A stretch of DNA of 34,024 nucleotides from SAR202 cluster bacterium (GTDB lineage Bacteria; Chloroflexota; Dehalococcoidia; Lucifugimonadales; UBA1123): the NCBI GenBank assembly GCA_030752795.1, contig JASMDM010000037.1:1-34024 (forward strand), written 5' to 3'. The position numbers and the translations under genes are program-made. This document shows, piece by piece, positions 7,601 to 14,442 of the stretch. The notes beneath the pieces are model-generated. The model did not search any database, was not told the origin of the DNA, and was given only the letters and a program-made list of their open reading frames with translations. Position 1 is the stretch's first letter, and each line of letters starts with the position of its first letter.

Positions 7601-8785
7601 ATGCATGAGCGAGCCCTCGACGGCGTCAAAGTCGTCGAGATAGCCGAGGGTGTGTCCGGCCCGTTTTGCGGCAGGATTCTCGCCGGCATGGGGGCCGAGG
7701 TCGTCAAGATCGAACGGCCACCCGGCGGCGATCGATCGAGGCGTGAAGCGCCGTTTTTGCCCGGAGTCGCCGAGCCCGAATCCAGTGCCTTGTTCCTGCA
7801 CCTGAACTCGAGCAAAAAGAGCGTCACGCTGGATTGGCAATCCGCCGAGGCGCGACCCGTCTTCGAGCGGCTTCTACCTGCCGCACATCTGCTCATCGAA
7901 AACAGTCCCCCAGGCACGCTGGAATGCCACGGGCTAGGATTCGATGCGCTTCACTCCACTCACCCAACCCTCAGCGTTGTCTCGATCACCGATTTCGGCA
8001 GCTTCGGCCCGTACGCCGACTGGAGCGCGACGCCGCTGGTCGACCTGGCGCTTGGCGGGTACCTGTATCTCTCCGGCGAAGAGGATCGCGAGCCGCTGAT
8101 GTTACCGGGATTCCAGCCTGATTACGTGGCCGGATTGCACGGCTATCTGGGAGCAACTTTGGCCCTATGGTCGCTGGATGAGACCGGCGAAGGCCGGCAC
8201 GTCGAGGTGTCGGCGGTGGAGTCGCTCGCTTCGATGTCGCAGTTCACCACCGTCATGCACACCTACAGCAACGTGGTTCGTCGACGGCACGGCAACCGGT
8301 GGGAGAGCGAGGGCGGCTACGCCAGACACCCGATCACGGTGCTTCCGTGCAAAGACGGACACGTGTCGTTCTCCGTGGCCATTGAGCCACAGTGGGAGAT
8401 GCTGTGCGCCATGATCGGACGTCCCGACATGCTGGAAGACTCGAGGTACCCTACATTCGACGATCGAAGAAAGCACGCCGACGAAATCGATGCGATCTTG
8501 ACCGCCTGGCTGGAAGACAAGACGAAGCAGGAAGTATTCGACATGGCGGCGGGAATCTGGTCAGTGCCTACAGCTCGGGTGTCAGACTTGGCCGAAGTCC
8601 TCGACGACCCGCAGTATCGATCGAGAGGTTTGTGGTCGGAAGTCGATCACCCCGTCGCCGGCAAATACACGCAGCCTACCGTGCCATATCAGATGCGAGG
8701 GACTCCGCCCTCGTTCGGCCGGGCGCCAATGTTGGGCGAGCACAACGACGAGATACTCCGCGATCGGCTTGGCTTCGATTGGTAG
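7601..8785 (+). CDS. CaiB/BaiF family III CoA-transferase (2)
   Basis: This is a second family III CoA-transferase of 394 residues, clearly diverged from its neighbours. Family features are VVEIAEGVSGPFCGRILAGMG at the N-terminus, the catalytic aspartate D174 in QPDYVAG, GRHVEVSAVES, and the C-terminal LGEHNDEIL. It shares the plus-strand run with the genes before and after, so co-transcription is likely. The ribosome-binding site is weak. Substrate unknown. Confidence 0.9.
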   Translation: MHERALDGVKVVEIAEGVSGPFCGRILAGMGAEVVKIERPPGGDRSRREAPFLPGVAEPESSALFLHLNSSKKSVTLDWQSAEARPVFERLLPAAHLLIENSPPGTLECHGLGFDALHSTHPTLSVVSITDFGSFGPYADWSATPLVDLALGGYLYLSGEEDREPLMLPGFQPDYVAGLHGYLGATLALWSLDETGEGRHVEVSAVESLASMSQFTTVMHTYSNVVRRRHGNRWESEGGYARHPITVLPCKDGHVSFSVAIEPQWEMLCAMIGRPDMLEDSRYPTFDDRRKHADEIDAILTAWLEDKTKQEVFDMAAGIWSVPTARVSDLAEVLDDPQYRSRGLWSEVDHPVAGKYTQPTVPYQMRGTPPSFGRAPMLGEHNDEILRDRLGFDW

Positions 8786-8806
8786 GAACTCGATGGGATG
8801 ACGATC

Positions 8807-8842
8807 AAGGGACCGAAGGGACGAAAGGGACTGAAGGGTCTG
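8807..8842 (+). repeat. four tandem 9-base purine-rich units
   Basis: Four consecutive units of the form AAGGGACNG (8807, 8816, 8825, 8834; the last has T for A) lie in the 97-base gap between two CoA-transferase genes. The strong purine bias on the plus strand and the exact 9-base period suggest a small VNTR-like tract. Confidence 0.6.
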
Positions 8843-8882
8843 CCGGGCGACCTTCATATGACGTTCATGAGACGATAGAAAA

Positions 8883-10085
8883 TTGACAACAACCGGCGTT
8901 CTAAAAAGCGTGCGTGTGCTTGACCTGACGCGGGTCTGGGCGGGGCCGCTCGCCACTCGAATGCTCGGTGATTTCGGCGCTGAGGTCATTAGGATCAGCG
9001 ACCCTCGGAGCCCTTCCGGTCGAGAAGGCGGCATCAACAACAAGCTCAATCGGAACAAACAGGGCCTTGCTCTACGGTTGGACGAACCCGCTGGCAAACA
9101 GCTCTTCCTGGACCTCGTGAGCATCAGCGACGTCGTGGTCGAGAATTTCAGGCCGCGGGTCATGCGCAACTTCGGACTCACGTATGACGTCCTGCGAGAT
9201 GTTCGGCCCGACCTGATCATGTGCTCGATGCCTGGTTTCGGAACCGAGGGCGAGTACTCGGAGTACCCTGCGTTCGGACCGTCCGTCGAGACGATGACCG
9301 GCATCACGAGTCTGATGGGCTACCCAGGCGGCCCGCCGCAGGCATCGGCGATCGCTTATCCCGACGCGGTAGCCGCCATGAACTCGGTGGGCGCGATGAT
9401 GACGGCGCTATGGCATCGGAGGCGAACGGGGCGTGGGCAGTTCATCGACTTGGCGCTGTCCGAGGGTCCCGTCTGCCAGATCGGCGAGCACATCGTCGCG
9501 TTCTCGCAGACTCGAGAACAACCGCCAAGGCGTGGCAACAGCCATCCCGACCAGGCGCCGTACGGTTGCTACCCTACCGCGGGCGACGATCAGTGGATCG
9601 CGATCTGCGTCACGTCAGATGCGCAATGGCGAGCGCTTCGCGATGCGATGGGAGAGCCGAGTTGGGCACAGAACACCGAACTCGCCCACGCCTCGGGGCG
9701 CGTGGAGAATCGCGATCAGATCGATGCACGCATCGGAGAATGGGCCGCCGACAAGGACGCGGCTGAGCTCTCTCGCCAGCTCCAAGAACGGAGGATCGCG
9801 GCCGGGCACGTCTTGAACAACTGGCAACTTCTCGAGGACCCGCACCTGAACGCGCGCGGTTACTTCGTCGACATCGAGGAGCCGGACGTGGGCTCAAAGA
9901 AATATCCGGGTCAGGCGATTCGGATGTCCTCGACTCCGGCGAGCCAATGGAACCCGTCAGCTTTGCTGGGCGAGCACACGGCCCGGCTCATGACGGACCT
10001 ACTGGGAGCGCGAGATGCTGAGGTCACCGCGATGGTCGAAGACGGGACCGTAGGGGTTTGGTCGGAAGCGGACGACCTGTCGTGA
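8883..10085 (+). CDS. CaiB/BaiF family III CoA-transferase (3)
   Basis: A third consecutive family III CoA-transferase, 400 residues. It begins VLDLTRVWAGPLATRMLGDFG, has VVENFRP near residue 86 and GYPGGPP. The catalytic aspartate is D161 in AYPDAVAA, with GRGQFIDLALSE after it and LGEHTARL near the C-terminus. The start is TTG at 8883 with only a weak GAG upstream. The VWAGP and YPDA signatures make it the closest in this run to the minus-strand copy at 21895. It is followed by a biotinyl carrier gene 95 bases on. Substrate unknown. Confidence 0.9.
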   Translation: MTTTGVLKSVRVLDLTRVWAGPLATRMLGDFGAEVIRISDPRSPSGREGGINNKLNRNKQGLALRLDEPAGKQLFLDLVSISDVVVENFRPRVMRNFGLTYDVLRDVRPDLIMCSMPGFGTEGEYSEYPAFGPSVETMTGITSLMGYPGGPPQASAIAYPDAVAAMNSVGAMMTALWHRRRTGRGQFIDLALSEGPVCQIGEHIVAFSQTREQPPRRGNSHPDQAPYGCYPTAGDDQWIAICVTSDAQWRALRDAMGEPSWAQNTELAHASGRVENRDQIDARIGEWAADKDAAELSRQLQERRIAAGHVLNNWQLLEDPHLNARGYFVDIEEPDVGSKKYPGQAIRMSSTPASQWNPSALLGEHTARLMTDLLGARDAEVTAMVEDGTVGVWSEADDLS

Positions 10086-10180
10086 TGACGGGCGGCATGC
10101 TCAGACGGGCGCTGGGCGAATCGCGGCAATTGGAGTAAACTCGTCGAACACATTCGAAAGAAGGAAATGGTGAGAACGTA

Positions 10181-10399
10181 GTGGCAGACAAAGTAATCAA
10201 TTCACCCATGACCGGCAAGGTTATCGAGATCGCGGTCCAGGACGGCGCGACCGTCAGTGAAGGCGACCTATTGATCGTCATCGAGTCCATGAAGATGGAG
10301 AACGAATTATTCGCCGATCAGGACGGCACGATCGCGAAGATACTGGTCGAAGACGAACAGAACGTATCCGAGAACGACCCGTTGGTCGAGTTCGCGTAG
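10181..10399 (+). CDS. stand-alone biotin carboxyl carrier-type protein
   Basis: A 72-residue protein that consists only of a biotinyl domain. The attachment motif ESMKMEN places the biotinylated lysine at K38, and the two flanking half-domains (SPMTGKV, ATVSEGD; ADQDGTI, NVSENDPL) are complete. The start is GTG at 10181 behind GGTGAGA. It would carry carboxybiotin for a biotin-dependent carboxylase or decarboxylase, but no biotin carboxylase or carboxyltransferase lies beside it. The fused carboxylase at 24456 has its own carrier domain, so the partner of this one must lie outside the window or be unusual. Confidence 0.88.
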   Translation: MADKVINSPMTGKVIEIAVQDGATVSEGDLLIVIESMKMENELFADQDGTIAKILVEDEQNVSENDPLVEFA

Positions 10400-10512
10400 G
10401 TCCGGTGCGGCGCTCGCGGTTAACCGAGCGTTATCGGGTTTGCTTCGAACTGCGGACCGATGATCGTAAAATCAATACGTTGTACTCGACGCCTCTCGCC
10501 AAGTTGAGCCTT

Positions 10513-10598
10513 CCGCAGAAGTGGGAGCCCTGGGATCGTAACGCAAAGATGCGTGTTCCTCGACCAGATTCTTCGGCTGCTGCCTCTGAATAACAGAG
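10513..10598. repeat. repeat family 3, copy 1
   Basis: An 86-base unit that starts near CCGCAGAAGTGGGAGCC and contains CGACCAGATTCTTCGGCTGC (10561-10580). That 20-base core is identical at 10785-10804 in the second unit of the same length. The unit ends in GCCTCTGAATAACAGAG. It lies in the 687-base intergenic gap 10400-11086 and does not code. Confidence 0.65.
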
Positions 10599-10667
10599 GA
10601 TATTTTGCGGTGCGGCGCCCGTGTTCGAGACGAGGGTCGGCCTGAAAGCCGAGCCCACCACGTCGGA

Positions 10668-10683
10668 GGTGCTCTGGCCCTTA
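10668..10683. repeat. palindromic repeat family 2, half copy
   Basis: GGTGCTCTGGCCCTT matches the conserved end of the family-2 stem-loops at 2409-2509 and 6223-6255. The complementary right arm is missing, so this is a truncated copy. It sits between the two family-3 units. Confidence 0.45.
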
Positions 10684-10734
10684 TGATCATCAACATAATA
10701 GTTTGCGTACAACGCATCCCATGACGTTGAGGGC

Positions 10735-10820
10735 CCGCGGAGTGAGAAGCCTCTGGAGTTCTGCTGGCAAAAGTGCCTGTTCGCCGACCAGATTCTTCGG
10801 CTGCGGCCTCAGAATGACAC
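10735..10820. repeat. repeat family 3, copy 2
   Basis: A direct repeat of the unit at 10513-10598 in the same orientation, 222 bases downstream. The beginning (CCGCGGAGTGAGAAGCC), the 20-base identical core and the end (GCCTCAGAATGACA) are conserved, and the middle is diverged. The rest of 10400-11086 holds the promoter at 10930 and no gene that I can see. Confidence 0.65.
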
Positions 10821-10929
10821 ATTTTGGACAATGCCACTTATTTTGTTTATCGCCATCAGGGCCAAGCCCAGCAGCAACTTCACACGAAATGACCAGCCGT
10901 GACGAATTTGCGAGGCTCCGGCGAAACCG

Positions 10930-10958
10930 TTGACGCACTTGTGGCTTGTTGCTACACT
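10930..10958 (+). promoter_or_regulatory. sigma-70-type promoter of the second dehydrogenase operon
   Basis: TTGACG (10930-10935, 5/6) and TACACT (10953-10958, 4/6) are separated by 17 bases. Transcription would start near 10965, giving a leader of about 120 bases before the ATG at 11087. This marks the second E1/E2 set as an independent transcription unit. Confidence 0.6.
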
Positions 10959-11086
10959 CGCGCCTGTGCAGGTTGCAGCGGAGTTGACCTGTGCAGCTCG
11001 CGCCTGAATGCGACGACGGTCTCAGGTGAATCTTCAGCGATCTGACACTCCGGTAGTTACGAAAAACCAACCATGGGAGGGCAGCG

Positions 11087-12064
11087 ATGACGACGCACTC
11101 AACGTTGAATCGCGAAACGATGCTGTGGATGTACCGAACGATGGTAACCATCCGCAGATTCGAGGAGCAGTCCCGCCGAGAGTCCGACGCGGGCAAGCTG
11201 CGAGGCATGCACTCATCGATCGGACAAGAGGCGGTGCCGACAGGCATCTGCGCTCACCTGCGCGATGACGATTTCGTGCTCGGCACCCATCGCAGCCACC
11301 ATCACTGCATCGCCAAGGGCGTCAACATCAACGAAATGATGGCCGAGTTGCTGGGCAAGTCCACCGGCACCAACAACGGCAAGGGCGGCACGATGCACAT
11401 CGCCGACATCCATAAAGGCATGCTCGGCGCCAACGGAGTCGTCGGATCCAACATTCCGGTCGCCACTGGCGTCGGTCTCAGCGCCAAGGTGCGCGGCACC
11501 GACCAGGTGAGCGTGGTGTTTTTCGGAGACGGCGCGTCCAGCCAGGGTTCGCTGCACGAGTCGATGAACCTTGCCAGCGTTTGGAAGCTGCCTGTCGTCT
11601 TCGTTTGCGAGAACAACCGCTACGCCGAGTCGACCCCGTTCGAGTTCACGGTTGCGGGCGGCTCCATCTCCAATCGCGCTGCGGGATACGACATGCCAGG
11701 GATCACCGTGGACGGTCAATCGGTGATCGAGACCTTCGAGGTCGCTCGCGAGGCCGTTGCCCGAGCTCGGCGCGGCGAAGGGCCGACGCTTATCGAAGCG
11801 CAGACGTACCGCTACGGCGGCCACTTCAGCGCCGACGACCCGCTGGGTTACAGAACCGAAGAAGAGGAAGCGTACTATCACGCCCGAGATTGCCTGCTTC
11901 AAATCACCAACCACATCGTCGAAGGCGACTTCGGCACCCAGGACGACCTGCAGAAGATCGACGAAGAGGTCGACGCGGCGGTTGCGGCCGCGGCTAAGTT
12001 CGCGGACGAGAGCCCCTTCCCGGACGATTCCGAGATGCTCACCGACGTATACAACTCCTATTAA
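11087..12064 (+). CDS. acoA: acetoin/2-oxoacid dehydrogenase E1 component, alpha subunit
   Basis: A ThDP-dependent E1alpha of 325 residues, paralogous to the one at 2595 but clearly divergent. The ThDP motif runs from GDG (147-149) to NN (176-177). ENNRYAESTPFEF followed by ISNRAAGYDMPGITVDG is closer to acetoin dehydrogenase AcoA than to pyruvate dehydrogenase. GGGAGG precedes the ATG. The E1beta gene follows after a short gap, then E2. No second E3 is present, so the E3 at 939 is the probable partner. The acetoin assignment is by resemblance and the real substrate is open. Confidence 0.87.
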   Translation: MTTHSTLNRETMLWMYRTMVTIRRFEEQSRRESDAGKLRGMHSSIGQEAVPTGICAHLRDDDFVLGTHRSHHHCIAKGVNINEMMAELLGKSTGTNNGKGGTMHIADIHKGMLGANGVVGSNIPVATGVGLSAKVRGTDQVSVVFFGDGASSQGSLHESMNLASVWKLPVVFVCENNRYAESTPFEFTVAGGSISNRAAGYDMPGITVDGQSVIETFEVAREAVARARRGEGPTLIEAQTYRYGGHFSADDPLGYRTEEEEAYYHARDCLLQITNHIVEGDFGTQDDLQKIDEEVDAAVAAAAKFADESPFPDDSEMLTDVYNSY

Positions 12065-12151
12065 CAGTTCAGACAGAGCATGAACGCGGGCGGCCGAACA
12101 CCGGTCGCTCCCGCTCCCACGCAAGAATCGAAGACCCGCAGGAGGACCAGG

Positions 12152-13180
12152 ATGGTACAGGCTGAAGCCACCAGGCAGCTAAGCTACATCCAAGCGATCA
12201 ACGAAGCGCTCCGGCAGCAGATGGAGCTCGACGAGAACGTCATCGTCATGGGCGAGGACATCGCCGGCGGCGGGGAGCGCCCCGACAAGCAGGACGCTTG
12301 GGGTGGCCCGATGCGGCTAACGAAAGGTCTGATCGGTCAGTTCGGCGCTCGCAGAGTGCGCGACACTCCCATATCGGAAGCTGGGTTCATCGGCGCGGCG
12401 GTTGGCGCGGCAGCTTCCGGCTTGCGGCCGGTCGCGGACCTGATGTACGTCAGCTTCTACGGCGTGTGCGCGGACCAGATCACGAACAACGCCGCGAAGA
12501 TTCACTACATGTTCGGCGGCAAGGTCGATATACCGCTAACCATAATGACAGGCATCGGCGCAGGCACAAACTCCGCGGCACAACACTCCGAGACCTTGTA
12601 TTCGATCTTCACCCACTTCCCTGGGCTCAAGTGCGTGGTGCCGTCCGATCCCTACACCGCCAAAGGACTCATGACCGCGGCCATCCGCGACAACGACCCC
12701 GTGATCGTGTTCAACAATCGCCAACTCATGGGCATCCGCTACGACGTCGACGTGCCCGAGGAGCCGTACACCGTCAAGATCGGCAGCTCACGCATCCTCA
12801 AGGAAGGCAACGACGTCACGCTCGTTGGGATCGGCTACACGACCAAGGTTTGCCTGGACGCGGCGGTCGAGCTCGAAGCGAGCGGCCATTCGGTCGAGGT
12901 TTTGGACCTGCTCTCCCTGTCTCCGATGGACGAGGCAGGCATCCTTGCTTCGGTTCAAAAGACGCGCAAGATCGTCATCGTGGACGAAGATTATCCGCGT
13001 TGCTCTGTCGCGTCCGACATCTCGGCGTTGGTCGCGGAGCAGGCGTTCGATTACCTGGATGCTCCGCCGCGACGAGTCAACTCTCCGCATGCGCCGGTTC
13101 CGTACAGCGTGCCTCTGGAAGCGTTGTGGGTCCCCAACAAAGACATGGTCGTCGAGGCGGCCATGGGTGTGCTCGAATAG
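12152..13180 (+). CDS. acoB: acetoin/2-oxoacid dehydrogenase E1 component, beta subunit
   Basis: E1beta partner of the preceding gene, 342 residues. Landmarks are YIQAINEALRQQMELDENV, MGEDIAGGGERPDKQDAWGG, VRDTPISEAGFIGAAVGAA, SAAQHSETLYSIFTHFPGL, and the C-terminal NDVTLVGIGYTTKVCLDAA and IVDEDYPRCSVASD. The start is ATG at 12152, directly behind AGGAGG. The same frame is open further upstream, but the upstream part lacks both a ribosome-binding site and homology. The E2 gene begins 10 bases after its stop, so the set is tightly co-translated. Confidence 0.88.
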   Translation: MVQAEATRQLSYIQAINEALRQQMELDENVIVMGEDIAGGGERPDKQDAWGGPMRLTKGLIGQFGARRVRDTPISEAGFIGAAVGAAASGLRPVADLMYVSFYGVCADQITNNAAKIHYMFGGKVDIPLTIMTGIGAGTNSAAQHSETLYSIFTHFPGLKCVVPSDPYTAKGLMTAAIRDNDPVIVFNNRQLMGIRYDVDVPEEPYTVKIGSSRILKEGNDVTLVGIGYTTKVCLDAAVELEASGHSVEVLDLLSLSPMDEAGILASVQKTRKIVIVDEDYPRCSVASDISALVAEQAFDYLDAPPRRVNSPHAPVPYSVPLEALWVPNKDMVVEAAMGVLE

Positions 13181-13190
13181 GAGAACGCAC

Positions 13191-14366
13191 TTGGCAACGC
13201 TTATCGTGATGCCACGCTTGGGCGACTTCATGACCGAGGGGACGGTTGTTCGCCTGGCAAAGTCTCAAGGCGACGCCGTCGGTCAGGGCGAAGTGGTCGC
13301 CGAAATCGAAACCGAAAAACTCAACTACGATCTAGAAGCTACTGACACCGGCGTGTTTCATCCCATGGTCAAAGAGGGTGACAATGTTCCGGTGGACGGC
13401 CTCATCGGGTATCTCCTTGCGGAGGGTGAGGAGGCGCCAGAACCGCCCCACGCTCAACACTCCGCACCCGCCGCGGCCGCAACTGCGCCCGCTCCGAGGG
13501 CAGCGCGGCCAACCGCTCGCGGCGACGTGGTTCCGTCGACTCCGGGAGCGCGTCGACTCGCCGCCAGCCTGGGCGTCGATTTGGCGCAAGTCACGCCAAC
13601 CGGACCGCGGGGACGCATCGTCGACGCGGATGTCCGTGCCGCTGCTGAGGCGCAACAGTCGGCTGCACTGCCCCCGGGGCTTCCGACACCGTCGAAGAGC
13701 GAACCGCTCCAGGGCATGCGTCGGGCCATCGCAAGACACATGCACGACAGCCTCGCGGACACCGCGCAGCTATCGTACTTCCTCGAGGTCGACGTTACCG
13801 ACGCCCAGAGCATGCGACGCGACATCTCGAAGGAGCACGATTCGGTCGTCACCCTGGCTCACGTGCTTACCAAAGCCTGTGCCGAGACGCTCAAGCGGAT
13901 ACCGGCGATGAACGCGGTGCTGGTCGACGACACGGTCCACTACTTCGACCAGATCAACATCGGCGTCGCCGTTGCGTTGGAAGGCGGACTCATCGTGCCG
14001 GTGGTCAGGAACGTCGGCGAGATCGACGTGTTCGCCATATCGAACGAGACTCATCGGCTCGCGGTCGCGGCTCGCGACAACACGTTATCGCCCGATGAGG
14101 TCATGGGAGGCACGTTCACGATCAGCGTGCTGGGTGTCGTCGACGGATTCACGCCCATCGTCAACCCGCCTCAAACCAGCATTCTCGGCGTGGGGCGAAC
14201 GGCAAGCAAGCCGGTCGTAAAGAACGGCGAGATCGTCGTCCGAGAGATGGTCACGGTCAGCCTGACCGCCGACCACCAAGTGATCGACGGAGCAGTCGCC
14301 GCCGGGTTCCTTCGACGGCTGCAAGCAACGATCGAGCGACCGACGCCACTGTTCAGACATAGTTGA
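13191..14366 (+). CDS. acoC: dihydrolipoamide acyltransferase (E2) of second complex
   Basis: The E2 acyltransferase of the second complex, 391 residues. It has one lipoyl domain (about 1-78) with K43 in ETEKLNYDLEA, an alanine/proline-rich linker, a peripheral-subunit-binding domain (about 116-150, TPGARRLAASLGVDL), and a catalytic domain (about 165-391) with H362 and D366 in DHQVIDGA. TTG at 13191 with GGAG at 13180-13183 is the start. The frame is open for 366 more bases upstream, but that part is a shadow of the E1beta gene. It is shorter than the first E2 mainly in its linkers. Confidence 0.88.
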   Translation: MATLIVMPRLGDFMTEGTVVRLAKSQGDAVGQGEVVAEIETEKLNYDLEATDTGVFHPMVKEGDNVPVDGLIGYLLAEGEEAPEPPHAQHSAPAAAATAPAPRAARPTARGDVVPSTPGARRLAASLGVDLAQVTPTGPRGRIVDADVRAAAEAQQSAALPPGLPTPSKSEPLQGMRRAIARHMHDSLADTAQLSYFLEVDVTDAQSMRRDISKEHDSVVTLAHVLTKACAETLKRIPAMNAVLVDDTVHYFDQINIGVAVALEGGLIVPVVRNVGEIDVFAISNETHRLAVAARDNTLSPDEVMGGTFTISVLGVVDGFTPIVNPPQTSILGVGRTASKPVVKNGEIVVREMVTVSLTADHQVIDGAVAAGFLRRLQATIERPTPLFRHS

Positions 14367-14442
14367 ACAACGAAATCCGGCCTCGAACGCCTGACGAATA
14401 TCGGGGCAGGACTCAGACTCGCAATCATTGGAGAATCGCCGT

